From the NCBI GenBank assembly GCA_001910725.1, contig MJGA01000005.1, positions 1,178,001 through 1,242,000 on the forward strand: DNA of 64,000 nt, read 5' to 3'. A program made the position numbers and the translations under genes. The stretch is from Phanerodontia chrysosporium. Its lineage: Eukaryota > Basidiomycota > Agaricomycetes > Polyporales > Phanerochaetaceae. This document shows, piece after piece, positions 1 through 10,070 of the stretch. Within the stretch, counting starts at the first letter, position 1. The number at the start of each line of letters is the position of its first letter. The notes under the pieces were generated by a model that was not told the origin of the DNA, did no database searches, and saw only the letters and a program-made list of their open reading frames with translations.

Positions 1-1
1 A

Positions 2-870
2 CTAATGTACCGATTCCAAGAAAGCATCACCTCGCCTTTGGCACAAAGGGCCTGGTCACCAATAGCCAACCTTCTTGCGTGGATAGACACCGACAGTATG
101 CTGACCCACTGGAATAGCCCCTTACCTGCTGACGGCGTCCACCCGGTTAAGTTTTTGGCGTCTGTCTTCACATCGAAACCTCTGCTACAGGCTACAAAAC
201 GCAAGGGCATGCCCAACCTGTTCGACTTTGACCTCAGCATCACTGAAGCGCAAGACATTGTCGATGACCAGAATGCAGCAATCGATGACAGCGAGCTGCA
301 GACCAGCCTCGCGGACGTGTTCAATGAGGACTGGATTCTGAACGACCTTGGTGGGGGCATGGACCATGAGGACAAGGCCATGAAGGGCGTGCGATGGAGT
401 GGCAGGGGCGTGCGTGAGATGGTCAGCGTGATAAAGACACAGGCAGTGTTCCAACCAGGTGCAATGCCATTCATGGCAAAGAAGCAGTATCTCGTGTACA
501 ATATCCTCAGTGTCATTGAGGCCACGGACTAGGACACGCACCATGTTGTCTCTGTCGAGTTCCACAACTGCAGCGCATATTGCTCCTACTACTTCATGGA
601 TGCTCACAAGTACGACTTCGCTGCCCTCGGCGAGCGCAGCGTGCCCGAGGGCGCGCATCCAGCACACGTCGCGTACAAGCCCTATGGCACCTGGGCAGTG
701 CAGGTGGAGTGGACATATGACCTTCCTGCACATGATGATGTTATCAAAATGGTATGGCCTGCCATTGCACACCGTTACCTGTTTGCAGCTGGTTTCTCTA
801 ACTTGAAAGGGGCCATTGGTTGGGGATCTTGCTCGGAAAAAACAAGTATAAATGAAGACGTAGAGTATTG
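2..870 (+). pseudogene. Mcl1/Ctf4-like (SepB/WDHD1) replication-adaptor gene fragment, decayed
   Basis: The reading frame from the left edge to about 870 resembles the middle of fungal Mcl1/Ctf4, the trimeric adaptor that links the replicative helicase to DNA polymerase alpha. Recognisable pieces are a WD-repeat-like SPIANLLAWIDTD, the acidic EDWILNDLGGGM, the AKKQYLVYN segment, DTHHVVSVEFHNCSAY, YDFAALGER, HPAHVAYKPYGTW and the WTYDLP motif before the beta-propeller. The frame is broken by TAG at 530-532 in ATD*DTHH, where a Gln codon (CAG to TAG) would fit the family. The match fades after about 815 and no C-terminal HMG or propeller region follows. Recognition is from memory of the family. 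It is a partial, non-functional copy rather than the working gene; the 5' part lies outside the window. Confidence 0.68.
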
Positions 871-2290
871 AAATAACTTGTCCTGGGTGGGCCTGTGTAC
901 AGCATAGAGAAGAGGGACAGGACGGCAAAAGAAGGAGGTGACTGATAATTTAAGTAAAGTGAACAAATAGAGCCAAATTGATCTTCACATACTTGTCAAA
1001 TACACTAGGGTTAAGCATGCTCTCTGAGCTTGCCATGCACCTTGTAGTCAGTCGGAACATCTGTCTGACATGGAAACTCAACTCACCACTGCATACGTAT
1101 GCTAAATGACCTGGAGCGGCTGAATGCATGAAAATACAGAGGCAGACACACTATGAGCTAATATTGGCAAGTACCCAGACCTACCAAATAAACTGTAACC
1201 AGTGACAACAAGCATTCGATGCCGTGCTTGAAGCTTGGACACTCGCCTATGAACTTGGCTGCCATCTGGTCCCAATCAATACACGATACAACTTCCGTGT
1301 TGTCGTCGATGTATTGTGTTGGTCATGAAGTGAATGCTTAAGCCGTATCGCAGAACCGCGTGTGCTGAACAATCATGATTAATGGACAACCCTAAGATAT
1401 GAGCGTACAAGCCTACATCCTACCACGCTGCTCCCCCTTGCATCTGGCCTTCACTTCACTTTTCTAAGCACCCGCGGCGAGCACTTAACTTCATGATGAT
1501 CACACTGTGTTCGCTGTACTCCGCTTGCTCATTTGCTACAAGAATTGTTGATGCTGAAAAGGAGGTAACACAGATATGCTGTACGGCGCCCTTATACATG
1601 AAATGTGTGGTAATATCCAAAAAAAACTGACACATATACAAGTACATCTCAATATCTATACACCCGACTTGGCACTATTGGTACAAATCACAATAATTAT
1701 ATAACTAGACCTGAAAACATGTATCATTCCTTGCGTTGCCAAAATTGGTTTACGCAAGCGAATACACATAGACTGATCTTCCTATATTGACATGAACAAT
1801 ATAACATATGGCGTACCTACTTCTGGACGAATCAGATCGTTATTTGTAGTTGTCGATCTGTTGTTTTACTTTTGAAGCACTGACAAACTGTTTTTACAGA
1901 CTTACTTGCCCGCTGAGATCGGTATTCCTATAACGTCACACGGTCGAATTGTAAATCGCCAGATGTAAAATATGAGAAACAACCATCACATACAAACTGC
2001 GGAATATGTAGATTCGTCCTTGCGGTTTGTCTGCTTTACTATCTCAACTGTAGCTAGCAGCTGAACCATGTTATAGCTGCCATGTCAGATACGGTAACTA
2101 CGCTACATAACATGTCATACAATGCATATTGTGCCACCGTCACAGCTTGGAATAGGGAATAAGTCACGCATCCATAAGCATGAGGTGTCTTATTGACATT
2201 TGAAGACTGGCTCTAACATGTTACCGCTACGTAGCTCCTAATATGACGGTGAAGAGTATATATCAGTACTCACATTCCATCGGTCCTCTA
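871..2290. other. AT-rich gene-poor stretch
   Basis: No ORF with family resemblance, no LTR and no tRNA were seen. One short relic near 1915-1968 reads EIGIPITSHGRIVN before a TAA and resembles the core of the small-protein family described at 20478, 24633, 40252 and 43759; this is a weak, by-eye match. Confidence 0.5.
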
Positions 2291-3225
2291 GGTTCGCCTA
2301 TTCCTGGCAATAGAGTTTGCATTCAATGCCATACCCTCTCAGAACTTTGCCAATCCATGCCATGCAGGAGAGAACATTCTCCCTCCTGGTGTGGATGATT
2401 TTAGCACAGATTTTTGTATCACTAGTCTACTGCAGGAGCTACTCAGCGACTGGCCTACCCATTCCTTTCGCATGTCTGCCCAGCTCACACCCAACCCCGG
2501 CGTCATCACTCTAAACATGGCCAATAACCTTGCCAACCTCAATGCCCTCACTACTTTTGCCAATTTCAATAATGTGGGCAGCTTCAACAGTCGCACTACC
2601 GCTAGCAACTTTCTCAACTTCACTGTTGCAGGCAATTTCGCCAATGTCACCTCTTCGGGAAACTTGGCTGACCTGCTCGTCAGTAACGACCATGGCTTGG
2701 GCAGCGAAGGGGCATTTGATCAGATTGATTCGTTTGCAACTGGAGCGTTGTTTGGTCTGTCTGCGCTGGCCAACATAGAAGGTAACTTGCTTGTGGGACA
2801 CAGGCATGTACACGTTCTTAGAAGTTCTACCATCATTATGAGTGCCTTACCAGCATTGGTGCGTACCTTCACTATGTGTTGTCGAGACATTACTAATAAA
2901 TCCCCTATCAGGGTTTTGATGCTACTGTCTCGCCATCAGTGGGCGTTCAATAGCTATTCAATTTGGTCAGTCTTCTGGTGCAATCCCTGCAGCCTGTCAG
3001 GACGTTCTTCTCACTGTCCCCATCCAAGTACTGACCCCTTGCACACAAACACCTTCGCCATCATGTCCTACTAATTCTGCTGCAGTGGCTACTGCGATTG
3101 ATTACTGCGAGCAGGGCAGGACAGTTTCTCTTCAGGGGCACTTCATTGCAGTACCTGCTCCAGGTATCAACATCGGTCCTGATGGTCCCTCCACTACACA
3201 GACATCATTGACCGTGTCCGATCCT
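2290..3225 (+). pseudogene. 5' part of an unknown host gene interrupted by retroelement A
   Basis: Open coding-like sequence runs from about 2290, with an Asn/Leu-rich stretch (repeated NLAN, NFNN, NFAN) and an SFATGALFGLSALANIE segment, then a probable GT-AG intron (donor near 2792, acceptor near 2912 with an upstream ACTAAT). A second open stretch (IQFGQSSGAIPAACQ to TQTSLTVSDP) ends at a GT donor at 3226. The two stretches do not join cleanly, so either a small intron is missed or there is a frameshift. There is no clear start codon; the frame closes at a TAG near 2292. The exon ending at 3225 joins in frame to 19902, across a 50-nt intron that now contains element A. I do not recognise the product. 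Confidence 0.45.
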
Positions 3226-3256
3226 GTGCATCATGCGTAGCATTGCATTGCGAGAA

Positions 3257-3261
3257 ATAAC
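3257..3261. repeat. Target-site duplication of element A, left copy (ATAAC)
   Basis: ATAAC here is repeated at 19883-19887, immediately outside the two LTRs of element A. The 5-bp length is normal for Ty3/gypsy integrases. Confidence 0.9.
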
Positions 3262-3780
3262 TGTCACAGTTTTCTAATTCCCTACGGTTTTATTTTCGTA
3301 AGTGCCCAGTAGGCGCTAGGGGTTAGGGTTACAGATTAGGATTAGGACAGGCACGCGTCAGAATGCAGTCACGTATTGGTCACGTGTTGGAAATGGACTC
3401 AGAGTCATATGAGGATCTTATCTATGATGTAAATGCTCCGGTACAAGGATATAGTAGGTAACCGGACCCAGAGTCTGGGTAGTGTATTCTAGAATAGCAT
3501 AGAAGGTTCCGGACACATCCGGTACTTGGCTTTAGACTTCGCTGAGCCTGGAGTGTCTTGGCATATATTGCACCATCATCACGTCATCGTGCATGTGATG
3601 GGCAGTATCGGGGGTCTCGGGTAGTACTAGGGGTCCTCCCCTTCATGTATATATACCGGACTCTGCTGGGCTTAAGTTCCCAGTATCATCTACCTCGTTT
3701 TTCACCTACTTCACTTGCACCACTCGCAGTCAAGTCACCCCACTAAGCTACTAAGGTAAGTAGTGGGGTTTACTTTGACA
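3262..3780 (+). repeat. 5' LTR of element A (519 bp)
   Basis: The LTR starts TGTCACAG and ends TTTGACA, giving the inverted termini TGTCA/TGACA. It matches 19353-19882 along its length with numerous substitutions and small indels (for example an extra TTATCT repeat in the 3' copy), so A is an old insertion. U3 contains a telomere-like TAGGGGTTAGGGTTA at 3317-3331, a TATA box (TATATATA, 3648-3655) and a predicted transcript start AGTATCATCTA at 3682-3692. The partner of that start is the primer-binding site at 3783-3793. Confidence 0.93.
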
Positions 3781-3782
3781 TT

Positions 3783-3793
3783 TAGATGATGCT
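3783..3793 (+). other. Self-priming primer-binding site of element A
   Basis: TAGATGATGCT begins 2 nt after the 5' LTR. It pairs with the predicted RNA 5' end AGUAUCAUCUA (3682-3692 in the LTR) over 11 positions, ten Watson-Crick and one G-U. No tRNA-type TGG start is present. This is the arrangement known from Tf1/sushi elements, in which the mRNA 5' end is the primer. Confidence 0.75.
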
Positions 3794-4565
3794 ATACCCC
3801 TTTGCATCGACGTCGGCACCTTTTACCACTTATAATCTTGTGTTCACAAGTTCGTTTCTTCGATGCGCGGCTACCACCTGTAATAGGGTTAGCTATTTAT
3901 TCCTGGGGCTGGTGACTGAGGTCCACCTGTAAAAGGAGGGCTGTACATCATTGGCTTTAGGGTCACATGAGCATTACTCGTCGAATTATCGCGAGTGATG
4001 TTTGTGTAGGCGGGTTTGAAGCGCACATCGACCTGTAATAGGCGATGCTGTACTCAGTCTATTCGGAGATCTAAACAACTTGGGATCTGGGGGATATGTT
4101 GAGCCACCTGACAAGGGACTTGACATGTTGAGACCCACCGTTGGACACGTGGTACCAGGAGTGCGATCACGTGGGCGGGCTGTGCAATACAGCATAGAAA
4201 TCTTCTTGCTGATTCACAGGTGTAAGTGGTCACGCGACGCGTGCAGTGTTAAGTCCACTGTAGGTGACCGTACTGGATGACAAGCGGTAAGACGCTAGCA
4301 TCTAGGAAGTTCATGGAAAGCGTAGCCATAAGGCACAACAAACCATTTGCAGTGGGTGTGGAAATCCGACTGAGATCTGAAACTCCCCCATCGTGCATGT
4401 GCAGAGAGATAATGGCATGCCGTAATGATTCTACCCACGAATGCGCGTGCATCAAAATTCAAACTGCAGCAAGAAAGGGCTGGTAACCCTCATTTTCTGA
4501 GCACTTTTCCTTCCCATAAGCCGTACCTGTAAAAGAATGCTGGTTGATTATGTTATCACACAGAA

Positions 4566-5351
4566 ATGAAGTTCTACAACAAGGCCATCATTGCCCGCAA
4601 TGCCGCCGCCCCCTACCACTCCCTTGCCAAACGCATCTCGCTTCACAAGAAGACCCAAGAAAAGGTCTACGAGGAGGTCAAGGAGAAGCTGGCCGAGATC
4701 GAGCGACCCAAACAGCACGAGAAGTATCTCCTCCAGCCCGAGCATAACTGTCGCACCGTCACCTACCCCGTCCCGAAGGCCGAGCAGGATCACATCAACG
4801 AGGAGTTCGAGGAACGCCTTTGGGCGCTCGAACAGGCCTCCAGGCTCATCATGGAGATGAAGGCGCGCAAGCGTCTCAAGGACCGGATTTCGAATCCTGC
4901 TTCCTCACTCCTGAGTCGCCTGGGCCCCCCTCAGCACCTGTCTCAAGAAGAGGTCGAGGAGACATACGAAAATGACGGTGACATGCAAGACAAGGTCCCA
5001 AAAGAAGCAGGTCGTATGCAGAAGTCGCACATCATCGATCGAACTAAAGAGATAATAAATTTGTTCAATGCAGTAAACCTTCGTTTGGTATGGCACAGCG
5101 ACCACCTCGTCGACATCGACAAGGTCGACAAGGAGCTAGGCAATGAGGTCTCGAAGTTGTTCGTTGACTTCAAAGACTTATACGACCACTTCGATGAGAA
5201 CAAGGGGAGAAAGAAGTTGAAGGGAAAGCACTACAAGTGGATTACGAGGGATCTAAAGAAAATAAAATATGTATTCTTCAAAAACTTTAGTACTCGATAT
5301 ATAGAGATCGCAAGGGAGCTCGTCGCTCTCAATATCTCATTCGAATACTAA
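4566..5351 (+). CDS. Pre-gag ORF of element A, 261 aa, unknown function
   Basis: An intact ATG-to-stop frame between the 5' leader and gag. The protein is charged and mostly helical in appearance, with a Lys/Glu-rich N-terminal half (coiled-coil-like, about residues 25-110) and a C-terminal block around WITRDLKKIK and RYIEIARELV. Element B has a counterpart at the same place (16454-17266) with WKKISRDLKK and HCRELIQEL in the same order, and element C has a more distant one (38037-38747). Conservation of position and of this block in three elements argues for a real protein. It is not gag: it has no zinc knuckle, and gag follows separately 139 nt downstream. Function is unknown; a nucleic-acid or Gag-associated role is only a guess. 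Confidence 0.7.
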   Translation: MKFYNKAIIARNAAAPYHSLAKRISLHKKTQEKVYEEVKEKLAEIERPKQHEKYLLQPEHNCRTVTYPVPKAEQDHINEEFEERLWALEQASRLIMEMKARKRLKDRISNPASSLLSRLGPPQHLSQEEVEETYENDGDMQDKVPKEAGRMQKSHIIDRTKEIINLFNAVNLRLVWHSDHLVDIDKVDKELGNEVSKLFVDFKDLYDHFDENKGRKKLKGKHYKWITRDLKKIKYVFFKNFSTRYIEIARELVALNISFEY

Positions 5352-5490
5352 ATCCACCTGTAACCTGATGAAATAAAAACTCCACCTGACACTGAACTTC
5401 TGTGTGATACATAAGAGTTTTCCTTACTTTCCAACTGTAAAAGTGGAAAGAATTTGTACTAACATACCTTTTGACTAAGACTAAGAAACA

Positions 5491-7056
5491 ATGGCTAACA
5501 CTGATCAAATTGCTGCCATCAACTGGACTGACATCACGTTATCCTCAGACAATATCCAGCTCTCTCACAGGACCACGGTTCAGGCCATCTCCTCAGTCGC
5601 AGCACCGGGAGACATATCAGAGAGCCAAAGGATCTTCATCCAAGAATTGATCTACGTGGGGGTCGTTGAAGCCTCCCGTCAGAATGAGGCCCACGTAAGG
5701 CACCTATTCGATGGGTTCCTCAATATTTTTAACGGGGCTATGATAACGATTCTGGAGAGGGTGGACGAAGTCCGCTATGAATTGGTCGAAACCCAGAAAA
5801 TCACCTATGTCCAGGAAGCTGCGCTGGACAGCGTCAAGGGGATCGCAGACAATGCGATCAAACAGTTGAACACCCTCCCAGCCGGTATCGGTTCAGGAGG
5901 TGGCGCATTTGCTCGCCCCAAGTTCGCCCAACCGCCGCTCTTCTCAGGCAAGAAGAATACGACGAAGTTCCAGGAATGGAAAAACCTGTTCAAACTTTGG
6001 AACAGTACCCAGGGCATCACAACAGACAAACAGCGCATAGTCAATGCGTTGTTCCTGTTGCGCGAACCAGCCCTGAAGCTGATGCAACCACTGTTGGACA
6101 AGAACGCCAGGGGCGAGGACATGGGCTCGGTCGACAGCTTCTGGGCTAGTCTCCAGATGGTATACGATCAAAAGGATGTTACGCGCATGGCAACGAAGGA
6201 CCTCAAGAAGCTACTCAATGACAAGTCGGCTCTCCAGAAGGACATCATCGACTACTTGGTTTGCTTCAAGGTACTTCTCGACAACAGCAGCAAGCCGTTC
6301 ATGGACGCGCACATGATTAACAAGCTGTACGACAACGTCGAGGAGAAGCTGGGCACCTTTGTGCTGGGTCGCGGTCGCTCGAGTTGGCCTACAACCGCGT
6401 CGGAATTCATAACGTATCTCGTTGAGGCATACAAGGAACTCTACCCCGACCGCGCAGCAACGCACATCTTCAGCAAGGGAAACTCGCACGGCTCGGGTTC
6501 TACACTGGACCCGAATGCTATGGACATCAGCGCGGCTCAGACGGGCAAGGGCAAAGGCAAGGGGAAACAACAGGGGAATTCACAAGAAGCCAAGAAGGTT
6601 TCAACTCCCTGCGCCATTTGCACTGAGTTGAAGAAGTTTGCGCATGCTAAAACGCACGTTACTTCGGACTGCTTCTCGCTTAAGAATCAGAAGCCACAAC
6701 AGTCCTCCGGTAACAACAACAATGGCAAGGCCTCCTCCTTGAACGGGGGGAGTAACAATCAAGAAAAAGGCAAGAACACAGCGGCAATTGCCGCCAAGAA
6801 AAACTCCTTCAACCAAGCAAAGGCCAGGATGGCTGAATTGAAGAAGGAGATCGCGGGACTCGAGGCCGACGATGAAGTCGTCATCAATGCGGCCCATATC
6901 CACGAATGGATGGAGGAGGATGAGAAGGAGTTGAAACAGACTCCCCCACAGAAACCTGTTGATAAGCGGAAAGCTGTGCGTGTACGTATGAGGGCCCGAG
7001 CTGCTAAATACGTGAAATCGTCTGACCGAAAAGTGGATTTTTTCAACGAGCTATAG
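5491..7056 (+). CDS. Gag of element A, 521 aa
   Basis: Capsid-type Gag. It has a helical N-terminal part, the gypsy capsid core around PPLFSGKKNTTKFQEWKNLF (about residues 150-170) and a basic GKGKGKGKQQG linker. Near residue 373 there is an unusual Cys/His cluster (CAICTELKKF, then H, H and C) instead of a standard CCHC knuckle. A coiled-coil-like KARMAELKKEIAGLEADD lies near the C-terminus. The frame is intact although pol of the same element is dead. Start ATG at 5491 follows an A-rich leader. Pol continues in the -1 frame after a slippery site at 7035-7044. Confidence 0.85.
   Translation: MANTDQIAAINWTDITLSSDNIQLSHRTTVQAISSVAAPGDISESQRIFIQELIYVGVVEASRQNEAHVRHLFDGFLNIFNGAMITILERVDEVRYELVETQKITYVQEAALDSVKGIADNAIKQLNTLPAGIGSGGGAFARPKFAQPPLFSGKKNTTKFQEWKNLFKLWNSTQGITTDKQRIVNALFLLREPALKLMQPLLDKNARGEDMGSVDSFWASLQMVYDQKDVTRMATKDLKKLLNDKSALQKDIIDYLVCFKVLLDNSSKPFMDAHMINKLYDNVEEKLGTFVLGRGRSSWPTTASEFITYLVEAYKELYPDRAATHIFSKGNSHGSGSTLDPNAMDISAAQTGKGKGKGKQQGNSQEAKKVSTPCAICTELKKFAHAKTHVTSDCFSLKNQKPQQSSGNNNNGKASSLNGGSNNQEKGKNTAAIAAKKNSFNQAKARMAELKKEIAGLEADDEVVINAAHIHEWMEEDEKELKQTPPQKPVDKRKAVRVRMRARAAKYVKSSDRKVDFFNEL
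7035..7044 (+). promoter_or_regulatory. Candidate -1 ribosomal frameshift site, gag/pol of element A
   Basis: In the gag frame the sequence reads GTG GAT TTT TTC, containing two overlapping slippery heptamers, G GAT TTT (7035-7041) and T TTT TTC (7038-7044). The gag stop TAG (7054-7056) follows, and the pol frame is exactly -1 and open through this overlap. GGAUUUU and UUUUUUC fit the XXXYYYZ rule or its known GGA variant. No downstream pseudoknot was modelled. Confidence 0.65.
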
Positions 7057-10000
7057 TGGATCCCTGCGTCTTACAGGTCAGTAATGCTGATCATGTACCC
7101 ATGGCCGAGCCTACACTGGATGTAGATAGAGTAATTGACATTGATGTATTGAATATCTCGCGTAATAAATCATTATTGTTCAAACTTCCTATTACTCTGT
7201 GGGTGTATGGTAAAAAAGCACAGGCAGAAGTCCTGGTTGATTCAGGTGCCACGATGAGTTTTATCAATCACAGCTTCATCGAAAAGAACAATCTGGTAAC
7301 TATTAAGTTGGCAAATCCGTATGAAGTAAAAAATGCGAATGGAACAATCAATAAAGCAGAACAAATCACTCACGCCCTGCGAGCCTACTTGGAAATTGGA
7401 ATGCACAAACACACCCAGTACTTACTCGTGACAAATTTGCATGACAAAGACATGTATATAGGGTACAAGTTCCTACACTGGCATAACCCAGAAATCGACT
7501 GGGCAAAAGCCAATTGGGAGTTCACCAGATGTTCTGAATCATGCAAAGTCTCCAGCATGACACAGAAAGTCCAAGCCCTCGACATCGAAATTGGCAATGA
7601 CGAGGAGCTGACAGAGCTCGAACCAGAGCAACCTTGGGAATCCTCACTGGCCGATATTGAAGAAGAGAATATTCCCCACCACATTGACTGGGTTGATTTT
7701 AGTAACCCAGAGGAACGAACGCAAGCCGAGGCTGTCGCTGACATCCTGGAAAAGGATGACGACGATACAGTTGACACCTCGCAATGGAAATCACAGGTAC
7801 CGAGTTGGGTCCACAAATTTGAAAGCATATTCAGTAAGACCAAGTCTGAACGCATGCCCACCCACAAACCATGAGGTCATGCCATCGAATTTGAGGAAGG
7901 AGCTAAGTTGCCCCCAATCAGAAAGGTGTACCTACTAGACCAGAGACAACGCTCGTCTTTCGACAAGTGGATTCAAGAGGAACGCCGAAAAGGCTACATA
8001 GAAGAGTCAAAAATACCCATCGCTGCATCATTCTTTTTTGTAAAGAAAGCCGATGGCAGTTTGCGACCTTGCATGGATTACTGCCCCTTGAATGGAATTA
8101 CAAAGAAGAACCATTATCCTATTTCTCACATCGCTGATTTAATCGACGCACTATCTCAGGCATCGATATTCACAAAAATTGACCTTCAATGGAGATATAA
8201 CGATGTCCGCATTAAGGAAGGTGACGAGTGGAAAACGGCTTTCATAACCAAGAACGGTTTATTCCAGGCCAAAGTCATGTACTTTGGATTCACAAACGCA
8301 CTGGCAATATTCCAGAATATGATGAATAATATCTTTGAAGACCTTATCCGTCAAGGAAAGGTTATGATTTATCTCGATGATATTCTCATCTTTGGCAATA
8401 ACCACGAGGAATATCGAAAGATCGTACACAAAGTGTTGCAGCGACTGGAAGACAACAACCTCTTCGCAAAAGCAGAAAAGTGTCTATTTGAGAAGGACAA
8501 GCTCGCCTATCTCGGCATGATTATATCCAAGAATCATATAAAAATGGACCCTGCTAAAGTCACAGGCATAACAGAGTGGCCCTTACCGACCAAGGTCAAG
8601 CACATTCAGGCATTCCTTGGATTCGTGAATTTCTATCACAGGTTTATTAAAGACTTTGCGAAGATCACGAAGCCACTCAAAGTACTCGCCAAGAAGAATC
8701 AACCATGGGAATGGGGTTCTGAACAGCAGAAGGCATTTGACGACCTAAAAAAGGTGTTCACTTCTGCACCAATTCTACGAATTCTGAACGATGTTAATCC
8801 GTTCAGGCTCTCTACCGACGTGAGTGACTTCGTGATCGGCTCAGTTTTGTCACAACTCGACCCAAACGATAAGCTTTACCATTCGGTAGCCTTCCACTCC
8901 AAGTCACTCAATGTTCACGAAAGGAACTATGAGATATATGACAAGGAGATGTTGGCCATAATCCGCAGGTTAAAAGAGTATAGGCACTATTTAGAGGGGC
9001 ATCCGGAGAAATTTGAGATATGGTCAGCTCACCAAAACCTGATTTATTTCAAGCAGGCCCAGAAATTGTCTCGCCGTCAAGCTCGTTGGGCATTATACCT
9101 AACAAGATTCCATTTCACACTACACCACAAGCCGGGTAAAACAATGGAAGCTGAAGACCCTCTGTCCAGGAGACCAGATCATGAAGAGGGGGTAGAACTC
9201 GATAATCGCGACCATATTCTTCTGAAGCCAGAATTTTTCGCCAATCTGCTCGAAGTCTGCGCGATCGATGCCTCCCATGACGCTCCAGTAAATGACGATT
9301 TACTGCTTCAAGAGGTTAAGAAGGCTCTATTATCTGATGAAGTCACCAAGAACTATCAGTCGTTACTCAAATCAGACCCACTCAAGTTTAAGAAACCGTC
9401 AGAGGAATGGAACTTTGAAAGTGGATTGCTACTCTTCCAGGGACATATCTACATACCAAAGGATGAGAATAAGGACTTATGACGACGAGTAGTCCAAATG
9501 CACCACGGCCACCCATCAGCCGAATATCTAGGCAGGTGGAAGACCTATGAACTTGTTTCCCGAAACTATTGGTGGCCGAGAATGTCTGTTTTCGTCAAGA
9601 AATACATCACAGGCTGTGACATGTGTCAGCGGATGAAGAATTGCACACAGCAGACCTATGGACAACTCATGCCCAATAAGGTACCTAATGGACCTTGGAA
9701 AGCTATTACCATCGACTTGATTACTCAGTTGATGCCGTCAAGAGGAAAGGATGCCATTCTAGTCGTTGTATGCCGACTTACCAAGAGAGCATGTTTCTTT
9801 GCGATAACAAACAAATTCTCTGCTAAAGATCTCACAAAGATCTTGATGGATAGAATTTACCCTATCCACGGACTACCTTTGCAGATAATCTCAGATAGAG
9901 GAACTCAATTCGTGGCAGAACTCTTTCAAGAATGGTGTAAGCTACTCGGTATCGAGTCAGTGATGTCTACGGCATATCACCCTCAAACAGACGGTCAAAC

Positions 10001-10070
10001 AGAATGAGTAAATCAAGTTCTTAGAACAGTACCTACGCTGCTTCACTGATAATGTCAATCACGAAGACTG
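7057..10070 (+). pseudogene. Pol of element A, 5' part: protease, RT, RNase H, start of integrase (interrupted)
   Basis: The aspartic protease has LVDSGATMSFI. The RT has FVKKADGSLRPCMDY, the YLDDILIF catalytic motif and FLGFVNFYHRFIKDF. RNase H has STDVSDFVIGSVLSQ and YDKEMLAIIR. The integrase zinc domain (H..H..CDMCQRMK) and core (TIDLITQL, ISDRGTQF) follow. In-frame TGA stops lie at 7872-7874, 9480-9482 and 10005-10007, the last inside QTE*VNQ where Arg CGA is expected. A one-base frameshift lies near 10018-10020. RT motif A reads KIDLQWRY, with Arg where Gly is usual. Element B then interrupts the codon run after W-V. Confidence 0.88.

Noticed and set aside
185..928. 247-aa minus-strand ORF
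   Set aside because: It is antisense to the readable Mcl1-like fragment and shows no family features of its own.
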